Shown here one piece after another: positions 39,193-47,888 of a stretch of 49,263 nucleotides of DNA. Numbering within the stretch: the stretch's first letter is position 1; every line of letters begins with the position of its first letter. Origin of the DNA: Thioalkalivibrio sp. (GTDB lineage Bacteria > Pseudomonadota > Gammaproteobacteria > Ectothiorhodospirales > Ectothiorhodospiraceae); contig JAABTX010000009.1 in NCBI GenBank assembly GCA_011389655.1, forward strand, positions 1 through 49,263, read 5' to 3'. Made by a program: the position numbers and the translations under genes. The notes beneath the pieces were generated by a model. The model made no database searches, was not told the DNA's origin, and saw only the letters and a program-made list of their open reading frames with translations.

Positions 39193-40260
39193 ATGGACAT
39201 GTTACGAAGCGAATCTCAGGCGAATGGTCTGCATCAGGCCTGGCATGACCTGCGCCAGAACAACCCCCGATTGAGGGCGCGCGATGGCGCGAGGCAGCTC
39301 GGCGTCAGCGAGGGCGAGTTGGTTGCCAGCGGCTGTGGCCGGACCGCCGTGCGCCTGAAGCCTCGGTGGCAGTCACTGCTTCACGCGCTTGGCTCCCTGG
39401 GGCCGGCCATGGCCCTCACCCGCAACGAGCACGCAGTCCATGAGCGCCATGGGCGATACCGGAACATCCGGGTTTTTGGAAACATGGGCCTGGTACTGGA
39501 TGACGGCATCGACCTGCGCCTGTTCCTTGCACACTGGCACCACGCGTTCGCGGTGACCGAACAGGGGGCGGACGGGAGCCGCCAGAGCCTCCAGGTCTTC
39601 GACAGCGACGGTACCGCCGTGCACAAGGTGTACCTGACCGCACAAAGTGACGGTGCGGCCTACCAGGACCTGCTGGAACGCTTTCGTGATCCGGATCAGG
39701 ATCCCGTGCTGAACGTCTTTGCCCGGCCTCCAGCGCCACCGCCGCAACCAGAGGAGACCATCGATGTAGCTGGTTTGCAACGCCATTGGGATGCGTTGCA
39801 GGACACCCACGACTTTCATGATCTGCTGCAGGAGTTCGGCGTGACCCGTATCCAGGCCATGCGTCTGGCTGGTTCCGAGCGTGCGCGGGAGGTCGGGCCG
39901 GATTCCCTGCAGCAGGTGTTCGAGAGCGCGCGCGATGCGGACCTGCCCATCATGGTCTTCGTCGGGAGCCCTGGGGTCGTCCAGATACACACCGGCACCG
40001 TCAAGCGCCTCTACGAAGTGGGTGAGTGGTACAACGTGCTCGATCCGGCGTTCAACCTGCATCTGCGCCAGCCGGCCGTCTCCAGTGCCTGGATGGTCAA
40101 AAAGCCCACGGTGGACGGGCCGGTGCACTCGCTGGAGCTCTATGCCGAGGACGGGCAACTGATTCTCCAGGTGTTCGGGGCCCGCAAGCCGGGGAAGCCG
40201 GAGAATGTGGGTTGGCGCTCGTTGATCCAGTGCCTGCAGCCATTCCGGGCCCGTACATGA
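39193..40260 (+). CDS. hmuS: HmuS/HemS-family cytoplasmic haem protein
   Basis: The product is 355 residues from MDMLRSESQANGLHQAW. It shows the HemS/ChuS double-repeat layout: first half with ALTRNEHAVHERHGRY, second half beginning near IDVAGLQRHWDALQDTHDFHDLL and with GTVKRLYEVGEWYNVLDP. This family binds imported haem in the cytoplasm and passes on or breaks it down. No signal peptide. The stop overlaps the hmuT start (ATGA). An upstream in-frame ATG at 39151 is rejected for lack of a ribosome site. Confidence 0.9.
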   Translation: MDMLRSESQANGLHQAWHDLRQNNPRLRARDGARQLGVSEGELVASGCGRTAVRLKPRWQSLLHALGSLGPAMALTRNEHAVHERHGRYRNIRVFGNMGLVLDDGIDLRLFLAHWHHAFAVTEQGADGSRQSLQVFDSDGTAVHKVYLTAQSDGAAYQDLLERFRDPDQDPVLNVFARPPAPPPQPEETIDVAGLQRHWDALQDTHDFHDLLQEFGVTRIQAMRLAGSERAREVGPDSLQQVFESARDADLPIMVFVGSPGVVQIHTGTVKRLYEVGEWYNVLDPAFNLHLRQPAVSSAWMVKKPTVDGPVHSLELYAEDGQLILQVFGARKPGKPENVGWRSLIQCLQPFRART

Positions 40261-41138
40261 ATGTCCTCCGGCGTCGAGTTCTGCTGGGTGGCCTGCTCGG
40301 TCTGTTCGGTGTCGCTCCGGTCGCTGTCCCGGCCGCTTCGCGATCCGGGCGGGTGATCAGCGTCGGCGGATCGGTGACGGAGACGGTGTTCGCACTCGGT
40401 GCGGCCGAGCGCCTCGTCGGGGTCGATACCAGCAGCATCTTTCCGGAGGCTGCGCGCTCGCTGCCACAGGTGGGGTACCAGCGGGTGCTCTCGGCCGAGG
40501 GCATCCTTTCGCTGCAGCCGACGCTGCTGCTGGCCGATGAGCAGGCCGGTCCGGCGTCGGTCATCACACAGATCCGGGCTGCCGGACTTCCCGTGGACAC
40601 CGTCCCTTCCGCCCGGTCGCGGGAGGAGGTTGTAGAGCGCATCCATCTCATCGGTCAGTCCCTGCACCGTGACGCCGCGGCGCAGGCCCTTGCCGGCGCC
40701 GTCGATCAGCGCCTCGAGGCGGTCGAGCAGGCGCTGGCACATCAGGATCAGCGGCCCCGGGTCATTCTCCTTCTCGCCCACGGGCGCGGCTCGCCGCTGG
40801 CCGCGGGTCGGGATACGCAGGGCGAGGCGATGATCCGGATGGCTGGCGGACAGAACGCACTGCACGGCTTCCGGGGTTACAAGCCGGTATCTCCGGAGGC
40901 GGTGGTGGCCGCCGCACCGGAGGTCGTCGTGCTGCCCGAACAGTCGGTGGAGGCTTTGGGAGGGATGGATGCCGCCCTCGCAGCATCCGGGCTCGACGCC
41001 ACACCCGCAGCACGTCATGGGCGTGTGGTGGTCCTGGACATGCTCTATCTGCTCGGGATGGGCCCGCGCACCGGGGAGGCAGTGACGGAGCTGGCCCTTG
41101 CCTTCCATCCGGCACTTCGCCCCGGGCGGATTCCGTGA
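40257..41138 (+). CDS. hmuT: Haem ABC transporter substrate-binding protein HmuT
   Basis: The product is 293 residues with an exported N-terminus (RRRVLLGGLLGLFGVAPVAVPAAS) and a BtuF/HmuT-type periplasmic-binding fold: RVISVGGSVTETVFALGA, VGVDTSSIFP and a C-terminal VVVLDMLYLLGMGPR. It carries haem from the receptor to the HmuUV permease in the periplasm. It overlaps hmuS upstream and hmuU downstream by 4 nt each. The cluster alone separates haem from vitamin B12 as substrate. Confidence 0.9.
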   Translation: MNVLRRRVLLGGLLGLFGVAPVAVPAASRSGRVISVGGSVTETVFALGAAERLVGVDTSSIFPEAARSLPQVGYQRVLSAEGILSLQPTLLLADEQAGPASVITQIRAAGLPVDTVPSARSREEVVERIHLIGQSLHRDAAAQALAGAVDQRLEAVEQALAHQDQRPRVILLLAHGRGSPLAAGRDTQGEAMIRMAGGQNALHGFRGYKPVSPEAVVAAAPEVVVLPEQSVEALGGMDAALAASGLDATPAARHGRVVVLDMLYLLGMGPRTGEAVTELALAFHPALRPGRIP

Positions 41139-42232
41139 ACGCGCGGGTATTCGCCGCAGCGGTGGCGGAGCCGGAAACGCAGGGGGACCGGTCGCGGCGG
41201 GCACGCTGGACCCTGCTTGCCCTGGCTGCGGGTCTGCTCGCGGTCGCGGTTCTGTCGCTGGGACAGGGGGCCCTTCCGGTCCCTCCGGATCGCATCGTCG
41301 GGATCCTGGCGAGTGCCGTCGGGCTCGGCGATGCGGCCCGCTTCAACCACTTCGAGATGCATGTGGTCCTGCACCTGCGCCTGCCCCGGTTGCTGCTGGC
41401 GATGCTGGTCGGCAGCGCACTGGCGGTCAGTGGGGCGGCGCTGCAGGGGCTCTTCCGCAACCCACTGGCCGACCCTGGCCTGGTCGGCGTGTCCGCGGGA
41501 GCGGCGCTCGGTGCCGTCACCGTGATCGTGCTGGGCGCAACGTGGCTCCACGGCATGACCGCCTGGCTCGGGATCTACACTTTGCCGATCGCGGCCTTCA
41601 TCGGCGGTCTTGCGGCGACCCTGCTGGTGTACCGCCTGGCCCAGCAGGGCGGATACACGCCGGTCGCAACGCTGCTGCTCGCGGGTATCGCGATCAACGC
41701 CGTCGCGGGCGCCGGAACCGGGCTACTGACCTTCATCGCGGACGATCAGCAACTGCGTTCCCTGACCTTCTGGACCATGGGCAGCCTCGGTGGTGCGAGT
41801 TGGTCGAATCTGGCCGCGGCCGCGCCCCTGATCCTGCTGCCGATGCTTGCGCTGCCGGTTCTGGCCATGGCCATGAACGCCTTCCTGCTCGGTGAGTCGG
41901 TGGCACAGCATCTCGGGGTTCGGGTGGAGCACATCAAGATTCTGGTCGTGACGCTGACCGCGATGGCTGTCGGGGCCGCCGTCGCGGTCTCGGGCATCAT
42001 CGGCTTCGTCGGGCTGGTGGTCCCGCACCTCCTGCGCCTGTGGATGGGTCCGGATCATCGCTACCTGCTTCCGGGCAGCGCTCTGCTCGGGGCGTTCCTG
42101 CTGCTGCTGGCTGATCTCCTGGCGCGCAATGTCGTGGCCCCCGCGGAATTGCCGATCGGTCTGATCACCGCGCTGGTCGGCGGGCCGTTCTTCCTGGCCC
42201 TCTTGCTGCGCAGACGAGGCATGTATTCATGA
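41135..42232 (+). CDS. hmuU: Haem ABC transporter permease HmuU (FecCD family)
   Basis: The product is 365 residues with about ten membrane segments. Family phrases are LRLPRLLLAMLVGSALAVSG, GLFRNPLADPGLVGVSAGAA and GFVGLVVPHLLR (the FecCD coupling region). GTG start overlapping the hmuT stop (GTGA). It is the inner-membrane channel of the haem importer. Confidence 0.94.
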   Translation: MNARVFAAAVAEPETQGDRSRRARWTLLALAAGLLAVAVLSLGQGALPVPPDRIVGILASAVGLGDAARFNHFEMHVVLHLRLPRLLLAMLVGSALAVSGAALQGLFRNPLADPGLVGVSAGAALGAVTVIVLGATWLHGMTAWLGIYTLPIAAFIGGLAATLLVYRLAQQGGYTPVATLLLAGIAINAVAGAGTGLLTFIADDQQLRSLTFWTMGSLGGASWSNLAAAAPLILLPMLALPVLAMAMNAFLLGESVAQHLGVRVEHIKILVVTLTAMAVGAAVAVSGIIGFVGLVVPHLLRLWMGPDHRYLLPGSALLGAFLLLLADLLARNVVAPAELPIGLITALVGGPFFLALLLRRRGMYS

Positions 42233-43053
42233 TTGAGGCATTGAGGGTCGCCCTCCGCCGTGGAGGTAAGAAACTTCTGGCAGGAGTGGATTTCCATCTG
42301 GGTCCGGGCGAACTGGTTGCCGTCGTCGGGCCCAACGGTGCGGGGAAGACCAGTCTGATACGCATCCTGAGCGGGGAGTACCCACCGGACAGTGGGACGG
42401 TGCAACTGGACGGGGTGCCACTGGACCGCTGGTCTCCGCGGCTTCTCGCCCGCCGGCGTGCTGTTCTCCCGCAGGAGACCTCGCTCGATTTCCCGTTGTC
42501 GGCGCTGGAAGTCGCGTTGATGGGGCGGATGCCTCACGTACGCAGTTCCCGGGACCGTCAGTTGGCGCTGGATGCCCTGCATCAGGCGGATGCCGCGCAC
42601 CTTGCCCACAGGATCTACCCGACCCTGTCCGGCGGCGAGCGGCAACGGGTGCAGCTCGCTCGCGTGCTCTGCCAGCTCCGGGATGATTCCGCTCCCGCAC
42701 AGCGTTACCTGCTGCTCGACGAACCGACCGCTGCACTGGATCTCGCGCACCAGTACACGCTGCTGCGAACGGTACGCCGGCTCGTCGGTGACGGTCTCGG
42801 CGGCCTGGCGATCCTGCACGACCTCAACCTTGCCGCGCAGTTTGCCGACCGTATCGTCGTGATGGCCGGGGGACAGATTGTTACCGGGGGAGATCCCCGG
42901 ACCGTCCTGGTTCCGGAGCTCATTCGGGAGGTGTACGCGGTCGATTGTGTGGTGACGCGGCATCCGTGTCTCGCGGTGCCACACGTGATCCCGGTTCCGG
43001 ACGCCAGAATGGGCGTTGGGGCTCATACGACAGTGCCGCGTACCCATGACTGA
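42229..43053 (+). CDS. hmuV: Haem ABC transporter ATPase HmuV
   Basis: The product is 274 residues. Walker A GPNGAGKTS is at 34-42, the signature LSGGERQRV near 131-139, Walker B YLLLDEPTAALD and the switch histidine in ILHDLN. The start overlaps hmuU by 4 nt. It is the last gene of the haem operon; ~20 C-terminal residues after the ATPase core look unstructured. It ends 52 bp from the convergent methyltransferase gene. Confidence 0.95.
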   Translation: MIEALRVALRRGGKKLLAGVDFHLGPGELVAVVGPNGAGKTSLIRILSGEYPPDSGTVQLDGVPLDRWSPRLLARRRAVLPQETSLDFPLSALEVALMGRMPHVRSSRDRQLALDALHQADAAHLAHRIYPTLSGGERQRVQLARVLCQLRDDSAPAQRYLLLDEPTAALDLAHQYTLLRTVRRLVGDGLGGLAILHDLNLAAQFADRIVVMAGGQIVTGGDPRTVLVPELIREVYAVDCVVTRHPCLAVPHVIPVPDARMGVGAHTTVPRTHD

Positions 43054-43105
43054 GTCCCTCCGGCTTCTTCCGCAAGGCCTTGGTGGTCGCGCCTTGAGTT
43101 GCCGG

Positions 43106-44263
43106 TCATTCTCGCGAAGCCCGCAGCAGCAGATTGCGCGGGGTTAGTTCGCGGTCGCAGAAGGACCCGAGGTCAACCCGCATGCCAGCCTCCTCGAGCC
43201 GCCGAGCTCGGTCGAGTGCCAGCCATACCTCCAGTGGCCGACGGAACAGGTGGCGAACCTGCTCCAGTCGCTCGACTTCTTCGAGCCGTCGCCAGCCGGC
43301 TCGCGCGCGCGCCGTCCAGTCGGTGATGGACGGCAGAACGAGCTGCTTTTCGTTGGCGGCCCAGCGGCAGAAACCCTGAAAGTCGGCGGGCAGATCGCCG
43401 TACCGAAGGCGGGGTATCGGGAGATAGGCGTCCACGCCGCGAATTTCCCGTTGCAGCAGGTCGAAGCCCAGCCGCCAGGCCTTCGCTCTGCGGCGCTGCC
43501 GCTGCGTGTGACAGGGTGCGGTCACTGTCTCCTGGACCGCGAGTGCGAGATCCTGGCGCGTGAGCACCAGTGCGTGGCGACGGGCAAGCTCCCGGCCGCT
43601 CTCCGAGACGGGTTGATACTGCTCATGCACAGTGCGGTGGTAACAGCAGGGTGCGAGAGAGAGCGCACAGCCCGTCTGCGCTACCAGTTCGAGCAGGCGC
43701 AGGTGCAGATCGCCACAGGCGTGCAGCGCCACCACGTGAGTCCCCGGACGCAGCCAGCGCAGCACGTCGTGCGCGAGCACGTCCTGTTGCTGCAGGTGCA
43801 TGTGCACGCCTTGACGCTTTGCGAGTGCCTGCCCTTCGCTACAGAGTCGGGCATCAGACTCCAGTCCGGTTACGGGCGCGTAGCGACCATCGGCCAGGGC
43901 ACGGGCGAGATGCCCCTTGCCCGAGCACCATTCGACGATGGACTGCCCGGGGACGATGTGTACGCGGGACACGAAAGCCGTGATCTGGCGCCATTTGCGT
44001 CCGCCGACATGGAGCCTCAGGCGTTCGGGCGGAGGTGCCGCGACAGCGGGCACTCGTGGCAGGTCGATGAGTTCCCCCAGTGGTTCGGCAGGGAGCCAGC
44101 CGGCGAGCGCTGTCGGGTCAGACCAGGGAACTACGGTGCCCCTTGATGGGAAGGCGGCCCAGGGTGGCGTCAGGCACTGGAAGGGCTCAATCGTCCAGAC
44201 CGGGTGCCATTCGGCGAGCAGTCCCGTGAGGCGCTCCAAGCGCTCGGCAAGCGATGGCGTCAC
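43106..44263 (-). CDS. SAM-dependent methyltransferase (GSTCD-like)
   Basis: The product is 385 residues. The SAM site is IVEWCSGKGHLARALA (~109-124), and later motifs are VVALHACGDLHLRLLEL and LSLAPCCYH, the layout of the methyltransferase family related to human GSTCD. The substrate is unknown. The C-terminal half (~230-385) is Arg- and Trp-rich. It converges on the haem operon but is on the other strand, so is unlikely to share its regulation. It is the last clearly intact ordinary gene before the accessory region. Confidence 0.82.
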   Translation of the reverse strand: MTPSLAERLERLTGLLAEWHPVWTIEPFQCLTPPWAAFPSRGTVVPWSDPTALAGWLPAEPLGELIDLPRVPAVAAPPPERLRLHVGGRKWRQITAFVSRVHIVPGQSIVEWCSGKGHLARALADGRYAPVTGLESDARLCSEGQALAKRQGVHMHLQQQDVLAHDVLRWLRPGTHVVALHACGDLHLRLLELVAQTGCALSLAPCCYHRTVHEQYQPVSESGRELARRHALVLTRQDLALAVQETVTAPCHTQRQRRRAKAWRLGFDLLQREIRGVDAYLPIPRLRYGDLPADFQGFCRWAANEKQLVLPSITDWTARARAGWRRLEEVERLEQVRHLFRRPLEVWLALDRARRLEEAGMRVDLGSFCDRELTPRNLLLRASRE

Positions 44264-44986
44264 GGGCTGTTGCCGGCTCGCAGGATGGGTGAGCCAGGCT
44301 GTGCGGGCGTCAGCGGCAGGAAATCACGACGCACAGGATCGTGAAGGTGGCGCGTGGAGCCATATGCGGCATCAGTAGCGTCTGGTACGACCGGGTGAGT
44401 GTCTGCGTCGTGATGCACTCGGGCGAGGGGGTCTGCAGAGCCACTTCGACCACCACTCCATTCCTGAAGTATAGGACGGATAAACGCTGCTTTCAGGAAA
44501 TGTCCAACGCTTATTCCCCGGTGAGATCGGAACAAGCCGCCTTTCTTGGCCCAAACTCGCGCTCCGCTCGGTCACCGCCCATCGCCAGCGCCATTTCAGG
44601 CGGGCAGCCAGCCGTTACGCTGCCGTGTGCCTCCAGGAAACAGCATCCGGGGTTGAATGAGGACGATGCCGTCAGCCGAATAGCGCTCCAGGCGGCGCCC
44701 GGCTTTCGGGTAACAGGAAGGGTCCGCAGGTTGGGGCTTCCATCTTCAAATGATTAAGGATTCTCTGAGCCGCTGCCAAATCCTTGATACAGGGGATGGT
44801 TCGCCCAGCCCCGCCCCTGCCCCGACAGGTCTCGACATCGGCCCCAAGAACCTGCTCCGAACGTTGGCGTCAAGTCCGACTCGAGCCACTCATCCAGGCC
44901 CACTGAATGGCAGTTCAGGGTCGCGAACCGTCCCTCCGAATCGGTTAATGCTCGTGTTTCCTCAACCACGAACGAGGACACCGACC
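44264..44986. other. Gene-poor stretch upstream of the integrase remnant
   Basis: About 720 bp with no reading frame I can support on either strand. The base composition is more AT-rich than the flanking genes around 44460-44510 and 44740-44790. The last ~45 bp before the integrase ATG hold an inverted repeat CTCGT...ACGAG (near 44951-44976). It is probably decayed or imported DNA. Confidence 0.5.
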
Positions 44987-45361
44987 ATGAACGACAGCGA
45001 AATGATTGTTGCTTACCATCCGCCCCCCTGGGACAAGGGAAGGCTCATCGGCCAGAAGCCCCGCTGAAGCTCAGACAGATCTGGGCCCTACGCACCCGAC
45101 GGGAGATGGCCGGGAAGGCCCAAGAATCCGCCCTGTTCAACCTGGCGATCGACAGCAAGCTCAGGGGCTGTGGCCTGGTCCAGTTGCGGGTAGACCACGT
45201 GGCCCGTGGCGGCGAAGTGCTGACCCGCGCCAGCGTGGTCCAACAGAAGACCCGCGAACCCGTTCGTTTCGAGCTGACCGAGCCTACCCGGATTGCAGTC
45301 TCTGCCTGGATTGCCAAGGCCGGACCGACCAGCGGCAGTTATCTCTTCCCAAGTCGGCAGC
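44987..45361 (+). pseudogene. Truncated, frameshifted tyrosine recombinase
   Basis: The frame opens MNDSEMIVAYHPPPWDKGRL and breaks at ~45056-45060, where one C seems missing from a C-run; adding one base restores LKLRQIWALR and then LFNLAIDSKLRG, VVQQKTREPVRFEL and SGSYLFPSR. These are the recognisable core of a small tyrosine-recombinase/integrase family of ~200 residues, with the first catalytic arginine region (KLRGCGLVQL). Homology stops near 45361, and the His-x-x-Arg and Tyr catalytic residues are gone. It is therefore dead twice over. The next sequence is a toxin fragment on the other strand. Confidence 0.85.
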
Positions 45362-45403
45362 CAGGGGCGGCTCGGCACTTTTTTCTGGGAGGAGGCCTCG
45401 GCG

Positions 45404-45562
45404 ACGGTTGTCACCGTGCTCTGGGTCACGGTGTTGATGCCGAACGACCAAGATCCGGATATCCGTAGCCACGAGACGATAGATGATCGACCAGGGGAAG
45501 CCGTGCAGCGGGAACCAACGACGGTCGCCCCCCGGTGGGAACCATAGGCCGGGATTCGCCAC
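45404..45562 (-). pseudogene. C-terminal remnant of a ParE/RelE-type toxin
   Basis: From a GTG at 45560-45562 the frame reads NPGLWFPPGGDRRWFPLHGF and then PWSIIYRLVATDIRILVVRH. The block R-x-F-P-L-x-x-F-P-x-x-I-I-Y-R followed by I-R-I-L-x-V-x-H is the C-terminal half of the ParE/RelE plasmid-stabilisation toxins. The N-terminal half is missing, no antitoxin gene is next to it, and after DNRRR the frame loses similarity. It is judged a non-functional fragment. Confidence 0.7.
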
Positions 45563-45574
45563 CAGGAAGTTTAC

Positions 45575-45734
45575 GGGGACAGCACACCCATTTCTCTGCG
45601 GTCCGCGCGGGCTGCATGATCCGGGGAATCATGAGAAAGTGAGGGATGGCCCAAGCGGATCGTGTTCATTCGCGGGTAATCGCATCATGCGCGGCAGCGC
45701 TGCAATCGCCGGCGGGAATGGATATCGGTGTACT
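45575..45734. repeat. Dispersed repeat, copy A (before the lipoprotein)
   Basis: The 83-bp block at 45652-45734 (starting CAAGCGGATCGTGTTCATT) matches 76 of 83 bases at 46484-46566. A 26-bp block at 45575-45600 (GGGGACAGCACACCC...) matches 46458-46483 at 20 of 26. In copy A the two blocks are split by a 51-bp insert (45601-45651) holding an ATGAT/ATCAT hairpin; in copy B they are adjoining. It contains the hairpin-prone GCGCGGCAGCGCTGC. Confidence 0.85.
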
Positions 45735-45789
45735 TCCCCGGAAACCCCGGAAACCGGGCCAAGAAACTTCATAGCCAGAGGGATTCCGA

Positions 45790-46449
45790 TTGAAAGCCAC
45801 GAAGCCGTCCTGTCTTCTGACGCTACTGACGAGCATTACCTTGGTGGCGGCCACAGCCTGTGCCCCGGAGGCACCGGACAAGAAGCCTGTTCCGCAATCC
45901 CGCCAACAGGAGCCTGCCGCCGAAGCGGAACCCATCCGCCCCGGTCACTCGCGTATTCTGCAATCCTACGACGGCACCGCCTACCAATATCCGATCAGGG
46001 CGCAGTACCCAGACTCCATGCAGGTTGACGGCGGCTGCATTGGTGAGGGCTGCGGGTTCTCCTTTACCTTTGCTCCCCGTGGCAATGCCCTGGATGATGC
46101 CGAGGTTCATGTCTTCTTACCGGCGGCCGCGCACTCGGCCGACGATCTGGAACCCTCGGTGACCGGCCCCAATGGCCTGATTGCGAGGGCGGGCTGGACA
46201 GTCAACGACATTGAGTCGGGAAGATCAGAAGCATTTCCCTATGACTGGGTGCAGACAGTCATCAGCTTCAGCGGTGATCGCGGACAGTCCGGCCATATCT
46301 TGCTGGGAGAAACCTCGGGTCAGGCGGTGCAGGTTCTACTGAAATATCCTGCCGAAATGGCAGAGGCCTACTGGCGCGATGCTGAGATCGTCCTTGAGAG
46401 CCTGGAATTCGAGGAAGAGCTGCTTCCCCTGACGTCCTCGTCTTCCTGA
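45790..46449 (+). CDS. Hypothetical lipoprotein
   Basis: The product is 219 residues, not recognised. The TTG start at 45790 follows AGAGGG. A lipoprotein signal (LLTLLTSITLVAATAC) puts the lipidated cysteine near residue 24. A Pro/Glu/Gln-rich linker precedes a beta-rich domain with GGCIGEGCGFSF (two cysteines, a possible disulfide) and a C-terminal LESLEFEEELLP stretch. Membrane-anchored and probably periplasmic. It is flanked on both sides by copies of a ~110-bp repeat, a sign of acquisition as a unit. Confidence 0.75.
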   Translation: MKATKPSCLLTLLTSITLVAATACAPEAPDKKPVPQSRQQEPAAEAEPIRPGHSRILQSYDGTAYQYPIRAQYPDSMQVDGGCIGEGCGFSFTFAPRGNALDDAEVHVFLPAAAHSADDLEPSVTGPNGLIARAGWTVNDIESGRSEAFPYDWVQTVISFSGDRGQSGHILLGETSGQAVQVLLKYPAEMAEAYWRDAEIVLESLEFEEELLPLTSSSS

Positions 46450-46457
46450 GGGGTTGC

Positions 46458-46566
46458 GGGTACAGTGCGCCCGTTTCTCTCCGCAAGCGGATCGTGTTCA
46501 TTGTCGGGTAACCGCATCATGCGCGGCAGCGCTGCAGTCCCTGGCGGGAATGGTTATCGGTGTACT
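46458..46566. repeat. Dispersed repeat, copy B (after the lipoprotein)
   Basis: A continuous 109-bp element in the same orientation as copy A, 832 bp further on (83-bp blocks). It starts 8 nt after the lipoprotein stop and runs almost into an intrinsic terminator. Whether it is a mobile-element end, a structured RNA or a leftover of a tandem gene duplication is open. Confidence 0.85.
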
Positions 46567-46585
46567 GTCTCCGGAAGCCCGGAAC

Positions 46586-46635
46586 CCCCCAAGGTCTGCA
46601 ACCCGATGGATTGCTGACGCCTTGGGGGTTTTTTT
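46586..46635 (+). terminator. Intrinsic terminator after repeat B
   Basis: CCCCCAAGG (46586-46594) pairs with CCTTGGGGG (46620-46628), enclosing an inner partly paired loop (TGCAA/TTGCT), followed by seven T residues (46629-46635). It is suited to ending transcription of the lipoprotein and repeat B. Between here and 46859 I see no gene. Confidence 0.88.
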
Positions 46636-46859
46636 GCTCTCGAGGGACAGGATGCGCCTCCTCGCCAGGTTTCTGGCGCAGACCCGAAGACCACAGGCAA
46701 CGGGGCCGGAGCCGAAGCCTCAGCAACGGTAGCGTTCTGAAGGCCGCTTGAAGGCGAGGCTGAGCGGGCCTCCGGCTGATGGGTGGATCGTCGCATCGAC
46801 GCGCCTTCGTCCAAATCTGGCGTAGCATTGCCAACACCATTCAACCTCGGGGACGACTG

Positions 46860-47390
46860 ATGTTCTCACGACGCCATCACACGGTTTTCGGTTCGGCAGC
46901 CGTCGTTACCGCCCTTGTGCTGGGCTCAGCGGCTTTAGGGCAGTCCGAACACCACATGCCCGATCACATGCAGCATGGAGCGGCTGCTGCAGCGGACCAC
47001 GGGCCTGCGCATGCCCCAGACGACCCGCGGACGTTCGTCGAGCTTCCCGACGAACTCCGGGTGCATATGCTCAAAAACATGCGAGACCACCTGCTTGCGC
47101 TGCAGCAGATCCATGAAGCGCTGGCCGGCGATGAATTCGAAGAGGCCGCGCAGATCGCCGAGCAGCGCCTCGGCATGACCTCGCTGGAACGGCACGGTGC
47201 CCATGCCGTGGGACCGTTCATGCCCGAAGCGATGCGCACGACCGGCACTGCGATGCACCGTGCAGCGAGCCAGTTCGCCGTGACCGTGAGCGACGCCTCC
47301 GCCACCGGCAACGTCCGGCCGGCACTGGCAGACTTGGCCCGGGTCACCGCCCAATGTGTCGCGTGCCACGAGGGCTTTCGGGTGCAGTAA
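46860..47390 (+). CDS. Secreted c-type cytochrome, cytochrome c'-like
   Basis: The product is 176 residues from MFSRRHHTVFGSAAVV. A signal peptide (~1-27) is followed by a His-rich stretch (SEHHMPDHMQHG, ~29-40) and a helical domain. One haem site CVACH (C166, C169, H170) lies close to the C-terminus, as in class II cytochromes such as cytochrome c'. The start is set at 46860; the frame is open 27 codons upstream but that part has no signal or ribosome site. Periplasmic. Function unknown; gas binding or electron transfer are family possibilities. The His-rich stretch may bind metal. Confidence 0.8.
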   Translation: MFSRRHHTVFGSAAVVTALVLGSAALGQSEHHMPDHMQHGAAAAADHGPAHAPDDPRTFVELPDELRVHMLKNMRDHLLALQQIHEALAGDEFEEAAQIAEQRLGMTSLERHGAHAVGPFMPEAMRTTGTAMHRAASQFAVTVSDASATGNVRPALADLARVTAQCVACHEGFRVQ

Positions 47391-47698
47391 AAACGGCACC
47401 GATTACCGGCCCAGCCAACGACCTCCCGTCCGGACGCCGGCCGGCGCTGCGTGGCTCTGGTCTCGCTGCCGAACCCGGCACTAGCCGTAAGCTTCATTGG
47501 CAGGGGCGGACCGGACTCTGTTTGGCACGAATTTGGAGGAGCAGCGAGTGCTGAGAAATCCCCGCTCTTGGCCCGACTGCGGACGCCCACTTTACAGGTC
47601 AATCCGGGTGAAACCGTCGGGGATACGGAGGTGATCTACACGGACCCCCACACCCTTCACTGAGCTACACTGAGCGGAATTGCATGGAGGGCCGCAGC
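47391..47698. other. Intergenic stretch, nothing recognised
   Basis: About 308 bp between the cytochrome and the small accessory gene. No RNA gene, terminator or known repeat is evident. A frame is open on the plus strand at 47451-47663, but it has no ribosome site or family I can name. Confidence 0.4.
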
Positions 47699-47881
47699 AT
47701 GATCGAAATCGGCACGAGCATCGGGCAGATCGCACGCGACCATCTGGACGTGGAAACACTGGAGATGCGCGGGACCGAGGCGCAGGACGTTTACCAGTTG
47801 CACGTCGATCAGATCCGGCGGGCACTGCTGGCCGCGTACGTGGCTGGCGTGCGGGAGAGCAAGGACGAAACCGGCGACTGA
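47699..47881 (+). CDS. Small DUF6900-like protein
   Basis: The product is 60 residues from MIEIGTSIGQIARDHLDVET, with GGAGGG nine bases upstream. The pattern I-A-R-x-H-L-x-V-E-T-L-E-x-R followed by IRRALLAAYVAGVR resembles the short DUF6900 proteins found on plasmids and integrated elements. Function unknown. It lies 7 nt before the broken integrase and is probably cargo of the same element. Confidence 0.6.
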   Translation: MIEIGTSIGQIARDHLDVETLEMRGTEAQDVYQLHVDQIRRALLAAYVAGVRESKDETGD

Positions 47882-47888
47882 CCGCCGC